From: Candidatus Aenigmatarchaeota archaeon
Lineage (GTDB): Archaea > Aenigmatarchaeota > Aenigmatarchaeia > CG10238-14
Assembly: GCA_026397455.1 (NCBI GenBank)
Contig: JAPLUX010000080.1
Location: forward strand, 1 to 8,740
DNA: 8,740 nt
Direction: 5' to 3'
In this document: positions 1 to 5,856 of the stretch, piece after piece
Numbering within the stretch: position 1 is the first letter of the stretch
How the letters are laid out: every line of letters starts with the position of its first letter
Translations under genes and position numbers: made by a program
The notes under the pieces: generated by a model
What the model saw: the letters and a program-made list of their open reading frames with translations, nothing else
Databases searched by the model: none
What the model was told of the DNA's origin: nothing

Positions 1-13
1 AAAAATAAAATTA

Positions 14-21
14 TTTAAATA
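14..21 (+). promoter_or_regulatory. TATA box of the wHTH regulator gene
   Basis: A perfect archaeal-style TTTAAATA is centred about 26 bases before the ATG at 44. In archaea the box sits about 26 bases before the transcription start, so the predicted transcript begins at or very near the start codon. A purine-rich AAGAAGGA (33-40) lies just before the ATG and could act as a weak ribosome binding site if the transcript starts slightly earlier. Confidence 0.6.
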
Positions 22-43
22 TTCAACAGTTAAAGAAGGATTT

Positions 44-538
44 ATGATAACCGTTGATTTGAAGAAGGTTGGTGCGATACTCATCGTGTTTTCTATAGTG
101 TTATTTATTGTCCTGTATTTCATAACTAACCTTATCATAAACTTGCGTCTAGACCTTCATAAGACTTGTCCATTACCACCAGAATCTTGTCCGTACAAAG
201 GCAGTGTCCCGACCGAGGTGTTGGCTGCGTTCGTTATCGATGCGGCGATGGGTGTACTTGGAGTATCTTTGCTGATAACATCTTATCGTTCAGAGAAAGT
301 CAACGTGAAAGAGAAGACAAAGGTTAAGGAAAGTTTGAAGTCACTCCAGGATGATGAGAAGAAAGTATATGATCTGATAGTCAATGCTGAAGGGTTTATG
401 TTCCAGAATGATTTGATCGAGAAGACGGGTTATTCTAAGGTGAAGGTAAGTAGGATACTTGACAAGCTAGAGATGAAAGGTATCGTCGAGAGAAGAAGAC
501 GTGGAATGGCTAATATTGTTGTTTTGAAAGAAGTTTAA
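44..538 (+). CDS. Membrane-tethered winged-helix transcriptional regulator
   Basis: A 164-residue protein with two parts. Residues 9-33 and 58-80 are hydrophobic membrane helices, joined by a short polar loop holding two cysteines (C42, C49) among prolines. After a charged linker (82-100), residues 101-164 form a winged helix-turn-helix: EKKVYDLI, the DLIEKTGYSKVKVSRILDKL helix pair, then a basic wing (VERRRRGMANIVVL). This matches the archaeal membrane-associated regulators of COG2512, in which the DNA-binding domain is on the cytoplasmic side. The two-cysteine outer loop could sense redox state or a ligand, but that is inference. The gene has its own TATA box and lies 38 bases before the VIT-like transporter gene, a candidate target. 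Its base composition is richer in G+C than its neighbours. Family assignment is good; the signal and regulon are unknown. Confidence 0.8.
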   Translation: MITVDLKKVGAILIVFSIVLFIVLYFITNLIINLRLDLHKTCPLPPESCPYKGSVPTEVLAAFVIDAAMGVLGVSLLITSYRSEKVNVKEKTKVKESLKSLQDDEKKVYDLIVNAEGFMFQNDLIEKTGYSKVKVSRILDKLEMKGIVERRRRGMANIVVLKEV

Positions 539-542
539 TCAC

Positions 543-562
543 ATAGATTTTTGTTCTGAGAA
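543..562 (+). promoter_or_regulatory. Extended promoter-like element, copy 1 (VIT-like gene)
   Basis: ATAGA followed by TTTTTGTTCT, two variable bases and GAA. The G at 553 is 24 bases before the ATG at 577, and the leading ATAG starts 34 bases before it. It lies 5 bases after the stop codon of the upstream gene, so its T-run could also end that transcript. The fixed distance to the downstream start argues for a promoter role. Confidence 0.55.
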
Positions 563-576
563 GAGAAAGAATAATT

Positions 577-1053
577 ATGATAGACCTTAGTAAGTTTAGT
601 TACGGCATTACTTCTTCTGTTGTCACTAGTTTAGCCTTGATTGTCGGTTTAAATGAAATTAATAATCCCAAAATGAGTATAATTGGCGCATTATTGCTGA
701 TTGCAATCGCAGATAATATATCAGATTCATTAGGCATTCACATTTATCGTGAATCTCAATGTTCAAGCACTAAAAATAACACCAGAGTTTATACTTCTAG
801 CAATTTTTTGACTAGATTAACTGTCACATTAATCTTCGTTTTATTAATTATGTTTTTACCAATACAATATGCTGTATTGTCTTCCATGATTTTAGGACTA
901 TCGCTACTTTCTGTGTTGAGTTACCTGATAGCAGTTAATCAGAAGAGGAATCCTTATTTAGCAATTGTTGAACACGTTGGAATTGCTGTTGTGGTGATGA
1001 TAACAAGTCATTTTGTGGGTCCAGCAATCATCAATATTTTTAACAGACTATAA
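577..1053 (+). CDS. VIT1/CCC1-family membrane transporter (probable iron/manganese)
   Basis: A 158-residue, very hydrophobic protein with about five membrane helices (roughly 9-26, 34-55, 78-95, 98-119, 128-148). The opening segment, YGITSSVVTSLALIVGL, and the second helix, IAIADNISDSLGIHIYRES, match the first half of the VIT1/CCC1 (DUF125) family, which moves Fe2+ or Mn2+ across membranes, probably by proton exchange. D46, D50, H55 and E59 in and after helix 2 are the likely metal-path residues. The middle metal-binding cytoplasmic domain of plant VIT1 is absent; residues 60-77 are only a short polar loop, as in compact archaeal versions. The gene has its own promoter-like element and ends 12 bases from the converging TspO gene. 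The family is fairly sure; the metal is inferred. Confidence 0.75.
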   Translation: MIDLSKFSYGITSSVVTSLALIVGLNEINNPKMSIIGALLLIAIADNISDSLGIHIYRESQCSSTKNNTRVYTSSNFLTRLTVTLIFVLLIMFLPIQYAVLSSMILGLSLLSVLSYLIAVNQKRNPYLAIVEHVGIAVVVMITSHFVGPAIINIFNRL

Positions 1054-1065
1054 CGGATTATCATC

Positions 1066-1545
1066 TCATGTATTAAGTATACAAACGTAGAAATTCAGAG
1101 TCAATGCAATACTGACCCATATGATGTATGGAAGTAGAATCAATCCTGCATTCTTGGATATCTTGTAAAATTTAAAGATTGTTACTGCGATAGCTATCCA
1201 AAGTATTATGATTTCAACAAAAGCATAGAAGGGAGATTTTAAACCAAAGAACAGTATTGACCATAGAGCGTTCAGTGCTAGTTGAGCAGAGAAGATAAAC
1301 AAGGATGACTTCACTTCTTTATTTTCCAATCCTTTGTTCCAGATTAAATACAGTGAAATTCCCATCAGAGTATAAAGAGTGATCCATACAGGTCCAAAAA
1401 GCCAGTTGGGTGGAGTGAAACTCGGTTTATTTATCGTGGCATACCATGTTGGAATAGAAGAAAAAGTAAACATTGAACCGATAGCACCTGCTATTTGACA
1501 AACAAAGATAGCAAGTATGAGTTTAGCGATATTTTTAATTTTCAT
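1066..1545 (-). CDS. tspO: TspO/MBR family membrane protein
   Basis: A 159-residue five-helix membrane protein with the full TspO signature: WY at 34-35, P41, TPPNW (44-48), GPVWITLY (51-58), QLALNALWSILFF (88-100) and a final helix with PYIIW and LN (139-151). The length equals that of typical bacterial TspO. Family members bind porphyrins and other tetrapyrroles or sterols and act in the membrane, often as stress or redox sensors; the tryptophan-rich pocket is intact here, so ligand binding is plausible. The ATG is supported by a GAGGGATC ribosome-site-like sequence and by an upstream TATA box. The gene converges on the VIT-like gene (12-base gap) and diverges from the Cys-rich protein gene. 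What an archaeon with a probably small genome does with it is open. Confidence 0.93.
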   Translation of the reverse strand: MKIKNIAKLILAIFVCQIAGAIGSMFTFSSIPTWYATINKPSFTPPNWLFGPVWITLYTLMGISLYLIWNKGLENKEVKSSLFIFSAQLALNALWSILFFGLKSPFYAFVEIIILWIAIAVTIFKFYKISKNAGLILLPYIIWVSIALTLNFYVCILNT

Positions 1546-1572
1546 GACTGATCCCTCTTAATATAATTTTTG

Positions 1573-1580
1573 TATAAATA
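1573..1580 (-). promoter_or_regulatory. TATA box of tspO
   Basis: On the minus strand this reads TATTTATA, centred about 31 bases before the tspO ATG. That distance would place the transcript start about 5 bases before the ATG, at or inside the GAGGGATC sequence. It shares the 102-base divergent spacer with the promoter element of the Cys-rich gene. Confidence 0.5.
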
Positions 1581-1613
1581 ATTAATAAAAATTTTCGAAT
1601 CAATCTTAGTTAG

Positions 1614-1633
1614 ATAGGTTTTTGTTCTGGGAA
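1614..1633 (+). promoter_or_regulatory. Extended promoter-like element, copy 2 (Cys-rich protein gene)
   Basis: ATAGG, TTTTTGTTCT, two variable bases, GAA. The G at 1624 is 24 bases and the leading A at 1614 is 34 bases before the ATG, identical to copy 1. Here the upstream neighbour points the other way, so the element cannot be the terminator of a preceding plus-strand gene. This is one of two copies that favour a promoter reading. Confidence 0.6.
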
Positions 1634-1647
1634 AAGATAATCATATT

Positions 1648-4014
1648 ATGAAGAAAAATATGAAATGGCTCATTTTTGGAATAATTTTCATATCATTCTC
1701 ATTTTTTACTTCATCAGTATACGCATTTTCCTTTGATGATATTTTTTTCTGGGTATCAAATTTTTTCGGAAAGATTACTGGTTATGAAGTTTATATGAAT
1801 GACACCACGACCACGATCGAAACAACAACTACTACATTATTGCCTTGTCAATCTGAATGTTGTACAGACCCGACTTATGAAAAAAAGGTATGTGAGTATC
1901 CCAAGACTTGTACAGAAGGTAAATGTATAGATACCGCAACTACGACGATTCAAACCTCCACTACAGTTTCCCAAACCGAGACGACTACTACCTTATCACC
2001 TTGTCCATACGAATGTTGCTCACTAAAAGATCCAGTTTATCAAGGCAAAGCGTGCGAGTATCCAAAAAGTTGTACAGGGAATAAATGTGTTGAAACCACT
2101 ACTACAGTTCAAATCCCATGCACAGATTCTGACGGTGGAAAAAATTATGATGTGAAAGGAACTGCTAAATATCAATGGGGTGAATATACAGATTATTGTA
2201 GTAATGAAAGACAAATAACTGAATATTACTGCCAAGATAGTGGTGATGGAAGAGGTCCGGTAATATGGACTATTGGGGCGGTTGATTGCAGATACGGTTG
2301 CAAGGATGGAGCATGTTTACCTCAACCTACACCTGTTTGTGGTAATGGTATATGTGAAACTGAGGAAGAAAAAGCAAACTGCCCGAAGGATTGTATAAAA
2401 TGTTATCAGGACAGTGAGTGTGGTCAATCTACCACCAAAAAAACCTGTGATTATCCAGGAATACCCCCCTCATTAATGAAACCTGAGGCAAGACTTCCCG
2501 GCGTTTCTTATGCGTGTACAGTGGAAACAAAAAATACGTGTCAAAATCCAGGAACAATTAATTCACAATGCATGGGTATAGGAGGGGTAGCATGTAAACC
2601 CTGTGAACTTGGATGTCAAAATGGAGAATGTATTTCAGCGGTAACTCAAACTGAAACATGTACAGACTCTGATGGGATTAACTATTACTTAAAGGGTTAT
2701 GTTGAATTTCATCCTGATAAAAAACAAGCTTTTGATACTTGTAGAGTAATAAATTCAAACACAGACTATTATGATACTTATGAGTGTAGTGGAGACAACT
2801 GTTATGTTCTAGAATCTTCATGCACAGAGGTTGGGACAGCTCAATCCCATGTTTGGAAATGTCCGAGTAATATATGTAAGGACGGTGCTTGCATAAAAGC
2901 AGAAGAAATCAAAGAGCAGGTTAAATGCATATTCTATAATTCAGATATAATCACACAACCCACTCCTGCAAAGCCATATGAGAAATGTTATGCAGATTTA
3001 CGGCCAGCCGTACAAGCAGTATGCACATCTGATGGAAATGTAGCTGAGGAGAATGGAAAGAAATATTTGTATTGTTTAGTTGATGTTGCTGGAGAAAAAG
3101 GAACAAAACTTGCATGGAAGAGCAGCTGTGGCGGATATGCTTATACTGTCATTGATGGGAATAATGAAAATGTAGAATTTAATTGTATTCCAGCTTCTAA
3201 TGTAACTGAAGAACAAATTAAAGGAAAAGGATTTAGGTATGCATACTTGCAATGTTATGATGGGTTAGAACAAAAAATTCCTGCACCCATGTCCGCACCC
3301 TGTCAATCTTCAGAATCTTGGCAACGAATAGCCGCAGACTTTTGTAAAAATCACTGTTATGCAGATCAAAGCAAGTGTGGAGTAAATTCTTTTAGCGTTT
3401 CACAAGAATGTTATATCGATGCAGAGGAAATAGTTTCTATCCCAGCTGTTCCTTCTACAGAAATACCGCAAGAAACACAGCCATCACAACCAACAACAGC
3501 ACCAACAAAAGGCATGCTGTATTATTTTCGTAGTGACGACTGTCCTCATTGCATAGACATGGACACAGAGATAGGAATATTGAAACAAAAAGGTTTTTTT
3601 AATGATTTTGGGGCGGCTGTTTTCGATATAAATGATGAGATTTCACAAAAATTCGAAATTAAAGCAGTGCCAACTCTTATTCTTTACAAAGATGGTTGCA
3701 GTTTTAGAAAAGAAGGTTTCATTAAAAGCGATGAGATTACAAACTGGGCTTATCAAGCCAAATGTGAAGAAAAACCAATTTTAATATGCAAAGATAGCTG
3801 TCCTTTAGATGAAAAATGTTATCCGTTTAGTTATAGGAAAGATGGGAAATATTGTTCTGATGAAGGAATGTTTAAAGAACAGTTAAAAGAAGATGCTACT
3901 TGTGAGAATAATTTTGAATGTTCGACAAATGTTTGTGTGGATGGAAAGTGTATAAGTTCAAATTTGATTCAAAAAATCATGAGCTGGTTTAAAAAATTCT
4001 TTAGATTAGATTAA
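1648..4014 (+). CDS. Large secreted Cys-rich modular protein with thioredoxin-like domain
   Basis: A 788-residue exported protein with about 64 cysteines. Residues 1-26 form a signal peptide ending near VYA, followed by an aromatic stretch (FFWVSNFFGKITGY). Then come: two Thr-rich linkers, each leading to a CxxxCC...CEYPKxC...KC module (67-93, 119-147); a CTDSDG module (158-223); a CGNGICE...CPKDC motif (231-249); further Cys pairs to 328; a second CTDSDG module (338-415); a less regular Cys-rich stretch (427-588); a Pro/Thr/Gln linker (about 598-620); a thioredoxin-like domain (622-706) with CPHC at 632-635 and the cis-Pro signature VPT at 674-676; and a last Cys-rich tail (714-768) followed by the amphipathic helix LIQKIMSWFKKFF. 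The cysteines are probably mostly in disulfides outside the cell. Function is unknown; disulfide exchange at the surface is possible. The start is supported by the signal peptide and promoter spacing. Confidence 0.85.
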   Translation: MKKNMKWLIFGIIFISFSFFTSSVYAFSFDDIFFWVSNFFGKITGYEVYMNDTTTTIETTTTTLLPCQSECCTDPTYEKKVCEYPKTCTEGKCIDTATTTIQTSTTVSQTETTTTLSPCPYECCSLKDPVYQGKACEYPKSCTGNKCVETTTTVQIPCTDSDGGKNYDVKGTAKYQWGEYTDYCSNERQITEYYCQDSGDGRGPVIWTIGAVDCRYGCKDGACLPQPTPVCGNGICETEEEKANCPKDCIKCYQDSECGQSTTKKTCDYPGIPPSLMKPEARLPGVSYACTVETKNTCQNPGTINSQCMGIGGVACKPCELGCQNGECISAVTQTETCTDSDGINYYLKGYVEFHPDKKQAFDTCRVINSNTDYYDTYECSGDNCYVLESSCTEVGTAQSHVWKCPSNICKDGACIKAEEIKEQVKCIFYNSDIITQPTPAKPYEKCYADLRPAVQAVCTSDGNVAEENGKKYLYCLVDVAGEKGTKLAWKSSCGGYAYTVIDGNNENVEFNCIPASNVTEEQIKGKGFRYAYLQCYDGLEQKIPAPMSAPCQSSESWQRIAADFCKNHCYADQSKCGVNSFSVSQECYIDAEEIVSIPAVPSTEIPQETQPSQPTTAPTKGMLYYFRSDDCPHCIDMDTEIGILKQKGFFNDFGAAVFDINDEISQKFEIKAVPTLILYKDGCSFRKEGFIKSDEITNWAYQAKCEEKPILICKDSCPLDEKCYPFSYRKDGKYCSDEGMFKEQLKEDATCENNFECSTNVCVDGKCISSNLIQKIMSWFKKFFRLD
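1801..2109 (+). repeat. Tandem duplication of Thr linker plus CxxxCC module
   Basis: Within the Cys-rich gene, residues 52-93 and 97-147 are two copies of one unit: a run of Thr codons, then CxxxCC, a DPxY turn, CEYPK(T/S)C and a final KC. Six cysteines keep the same order and nearly the same spacing; copy 2 has extra residues after CC. A third Thr run (149-154) follows. The DNA copies have diverged, so this is an old duplication rather than a fresh one. Confidence 0.8.
2119..2316 (+). repeat. CTDSDG module, copy 1
   Basis: Residues 158-223 of the Cys-rich protein: CTDSDGGKNYDVKGT, then a tyrosine-rich middle with DYC and EYYC, ending CRYGCKDGAC. The acidic CTDSDG start resembles a calcium-binding loop, but that role is inferred. 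It pairs with the copy at 2659-2892. Confidence 0.7.
2659..2892 (+). repeat. CTDSDG module, copy 2
   Basis: Residues 338-415 of the Cys-rich protein repeat the layout of 158-223: CTDSDGINYYLKGY, a DTC, a YEC, and an ending CKDGAC. It is 12 residues longer and has two additional cysteines, so the fold is probably shared while loops differ. The two copies are separated by the CGNGICE segment. Confidence 0.7.
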
Positions 4015-4027
4015 CTAACGTAATCAT

Positions 4028-4047
4028 ATAGGTTTTTGTTCTTTGAA
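4028..4047 (+). promoter_or_regulatory. Extended promoter-like element, copy 3 (GNAT gene)
   Basis: ATAGG, TTTTTGTTCT, two variable bases, GAA. The G at 4038 is 26 bases before the ATG at 4064, two more than in copies 1, 2 and 4. An earlier ATG at 4057 runs into a stop after four codons, so 4064 is the real start. Confidence 0.5.
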
Positions 4048-4063
4048 ATTCCAAGAATGAAAT

Positions 4064-4519
4064 ATGAATTCTAATGGACCTGAAATTAAGATTATTGAAA
4101 CAAAAGATTATGAGATTTTTAGCATTCTTGCTAGGAAATTTGATTTAGAGACTTCAGGTATAGGTGATTATTTCAAAGCTTGGGTAGCTATTTCTGATGG
4201 TAAAAAAGTCGGTGGTATATCATTGAAAAAGAAAGATAAAACGTATTTATTGGACATAATAGCAGTAGATAAAAATTATCAAAAAAAAGGTTTAGGAAAG
4301 AAATTATTATTAGTTGTTTTAAAATATTTGAAAAAAGAAAAGATTCCTAAAGTGTATGTCAATACGAAAGTCCCTGAATTTTTTAAGAAATTTAATTTCA
4401 AAAAAATACCACGTTCTAAATCCCCAAAATTCTCAGATTGTTGGACTTGCCCACAATATAATAAAACTTGTTTTCCAACCCATATGACATTAGAATTAAA
4501 AGATTTCAAGTCTATTTAG
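4064..4519 (+). CDS. GNAT-family N-acetyltransferase with C-terminal Cys motif
   Basis: A 151-residue GCN5-related acetyltransferase. The central strand YLLDIIAVDKNYQKKGLGKK (61-80) contains the acetyl-CoA pyrophosphate-binding signature QxxGxG (Q73, G76, G78), followed by the long helix LLLVVLKYLKKE and the VYVN strand (97-100). The FFKKFNFKKI turn (106-115) is the usual GNAT C-terminal element. After it comes an unusual tail, CWTCPQYNKTCFPTHM (126-141): C-x2-C-x6-C with a following His. Some N-acetylglutamate-synthase-like and uncharacterised archaeal GNATs have a similar Cys tail, possibly a metal site. The substrate cannot be read from the sequence. The gene is a single unit with its own promoter-like element, between the Cys-rich protein and the flavin-binding protein. 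Confidence 0.85.
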   Translation: MNSNGPEIKIIETKDYEIFSILARKFDLETSGIGDYFKAWVAISDGKKVGGISLKKKDKTYLLDIIAVDKNYQKKGLGKKLLLVVLKYLKKEKIPKVYVNTKVPEFFKKFNFKKIPRSKSPKFSDCWTCPQYNKTCFPTHMTLELKDFKSI

Positions 4520-4524
4520 AATAG

Positions 4525-4544
4525 ATAAATTTTTGTTCTTGGAA
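4525..4544 (+). promoter_or_regulatory. Extended promoter-like element, copy 4 (flavin-binding protein gene)
   Basis: ATAAA, TTTTTGTTCT, two variable bases, GAA. The G at 4535 is 24 bases before the GTG at 4559 and the leading A at 4525 is 34 bases before it, the same geometry as copies 1 and 2. This supports GTG 4559 as the true start, and an in-frame TAG at 4553 rules out a longer protein. Confidence 0.55.
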
Positions 4545-4558
4545 GAGAGATTTAGTTT

Positions 4559-4903
4559 GTGAACTGGAAGGAATTTTTCAAAGAAGGTAAAGAACTAGTT
4601 TTAGCCACATGTTCTAAAGATGGTAGACCAAATGCAAACATAGCAATTTCTCTCGGTTTTGTTGACGACAAATTGTTGATTGCTGATTGCCAGATGGAAA
4701 CTACCATCAAAAACTTGAGAGAAAATAAAAAGATTTGCATAATTGCTGGATATTATAGGTTAAGGGGTAGTGTTGAAATCCACTCGTCCGGGAAATACTT
4801 TGATTTGTGTGTTCAAAAGAACAAGGAGTACACTGTGAAAAATGCAGTGGTTGTCAATGTAGAAGAAGTTTTCGATTTAGATAAGGTTAAAAGAATTCTG
4901 TAG
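4559..4903 (+). CDS. Pyridoxamine 5'-phosphate oxidase-like flavin-binding protein
   Basis: A 114-residue split-beta-barrel protein. ELVLATCSKDGRPNANIA (12-29) is the first hairpin of the PNPOx-like fold, where FMN-binding proteins typically carry a T-x3-DG-x-PN pattern. LLIADCQMETTIKNLRENKKICII (54-77) is the next strand, with the helix that places T/K residues at the phosphate. A further strand, GYYRLRGSVEIHSSGKYFD (79-97), follows, then a C-terminal extension. The length fits the short single-domain family members, which bind FMN, F420 or heme, usually as dimers. The cofactor and substrate are not determined; true pyridoxamine oxidase activity is unlikely at this size. Translation starts at GTG, 9 bases after GGAAGAGAG. 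It has its own promoter-like element and faces the converging radical SAM gene. Confidence 0.8.
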   Translation: MNWKEFFKEGKELVLATCSKDGRPNANIAISLGFVDDKLLIADCQMETTIKNLRENKKICIIAGYYRLRGSVEIHSSGKYFDLCVQKNKEYTVKNAVVVNVEEVFDLDKVKRIL

Positions 4904-4934
4904 TCTTCTAAAATAACCCCTAAGAATCAAATGG

Positions 4935-4940
4935 TTTTTT
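4935..4940 (+). terminator. Oligo-T terminator after the flavin-binding gene
   Basis: Six Ts in a row, 31 bases after the stop codon at 4903, in the gap before a converging gene. Archaeal RNA polymerase commonly ends transcripts at such T-runs without a hairpin. The surrounding GGTTTTTTGTCT also resembles the shared promoter-like element, but no plus-strand start codon follows at the right distance. Confidence 0.4.
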
Positions 4941-4954
4941 GTCTAAATAGTCAC

Positions 4955-5764
4955 CTATCTAAATTTTAGAGAACCTGTATGTTTGAAATAAATCTTAATT
5001 GGTTTATTGAAGTCTTTACCTAATCCTTTAATTTCCTTTTCTTTTTTCAACCAAAATTCCTTTGATAAGTTTCTGTATTTATCTTCTAATCCAGGAAAAT
5101 TCTTCTTTATCGCTTCAAAGATTTCTTTTTTTGCTGGAGTCAAATTCAAATCCTCAAACATAAACAAATCGATAAACGGTGAAACTTCCCTGAAAATCTC
5201 TTCCAAATCAGTTAAATACGGTAAGATTGGGCCAATAAAAGCATAAGTATAGAATCCTTCTTGTTTTAGTTTCTTCAAAGCTTCTAACCTTGCATGCGAA
5301 CTCGAAGAAAATGGCTCAAACACTTTTTTGATATTTTCATCTAAAGTCGTTATTGTTAAGCCAAGTTCACAATTTTTGAAACGTCTAAAAACATCGACAT
5401 CCCTTAAAACTAGATCAGATTTTGTTAGAATGCCTAATTTCATCTTCGGGTTTAAATTTTGAAGAACTCTCCTTGTTAATTGGTATTTTCTTTCGATTGG
5501 TTGGTATGGATCGGCAGATGTACACAGAATAACACTTCCTGTTTTGCTTTTACTTTCTTTAGCAATCAGTTCAGGGGCATTTATTTTTACATCAACGAAT
5601 TCTCCCCATTTTTCATTCTGTTTTCTCCATCTGCAAACAAACCTCGCATAACAATAGATGCAGCCATGCATACAGCCAGAATAATGATTTATAACCCAAT
5701 CTTCACCAGGAATTTTGGTTTTATGCAATACACTCTTTGCTCTTACTTCATGTATTTTAACCAT
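4955..5764 (-). CDS. Radical SAM protein of the SplB-like (COG1533) type
   Basis: A 269-residue radical SAM enzyme. The [4Fe-4S] motif is C31-x3-C35-x2-C38 in YSGCMHGCIYCYA, preceded by WVINHYSGC, typical of proteins related to spore photoproduct lyase. Further family marks are VILCTSADPYQP (78-89), LTKSDLVLRD (113-122), LTITT (136-140), EPFSSSSHARLEALKKL (150-166) and the PILPYLTD stretch (179-186). All lie in the expected order for a complete single-domain protein. Family members are often named DNA repair photolyases, but most have no proven substrate, and a repair role here is only a possibility. A TTTAAATA box 26-27 bases before the ATG and the absence of a ribosome site point to a leaderless transcript. 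Confidence 0.88.
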   Translation of the reverse strand: MVKIHEVRAKSVLHKTKIPGEDWVINHYSGCMHGCIYCYARFVCRWRKQNEKWGEFVDVKINAPELIAKESKSKTGSVILCTSADPYQPIERKYQLTRRVLQNLNPKMKLGILTKSDLVLRDVDVFRRFKNCELGLTITTLDENIKKVFEPFSSSSHARLEALKKLKQEGFYTYAFIGPILPYLTDLEEIFREVSPFIDLFMFEDLNLTPAKKEIFEAIKKNFPGLEDKYRNLSKEFWLKKEKEIKGLGKDFNKPIKIYFKHTGSLKFR

Positions 5765-5786
5765 ATTGAAAATGGGAGAAACAATT

Positions 5787-5794
5787 TATTTAAA
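5787..5794 (-). promoter_or_regulatory. TATA box of the radical SAM gene
   Basis: On the minus strand this reads TTTAAATA, centred 26-27 bases before the ATG at 5764. The bases between (CTCCCATTTTCAAT just before the ATG) hold no Shine-Dalgarno match, so a leaderless mRNA is the simplest reading. Confidence 0.6.
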
Positions 5795-5856
5795 TTATGA
5801 TATTTTGATGAGTCGGTATAGTGGAGAAGTATTGGAAATAAACGAATTATATAGGA

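Noticed and set aside
541..562. Shared T-rich elements read as transcription terminators
   Set aside because: Copies before the Cys-rich and lipoprotein genes lie in divergent spacers with no plus-strand gene to end, and all copies keep a fixed distance to the next start codon. A double role at three of the sites remains possible.
2023..2235. Minus-strand 70-residue frame inside the Cys-rich gene
   Set aside because: It lies wholly opposite a well-supported coding region, has no promoter or recognisable domain, and its composition reflects the Cys/Thr codons on the other strand.
3262..3280. Reverse-strand TTTTTTGTTCTA resembling the shared element
   Set aside because: It is inside the Cys-rich coding sequence, encodes LEQKI on the plus strand, lacks the ATARR and GAA parts, and has no minus-strand gene behind it.
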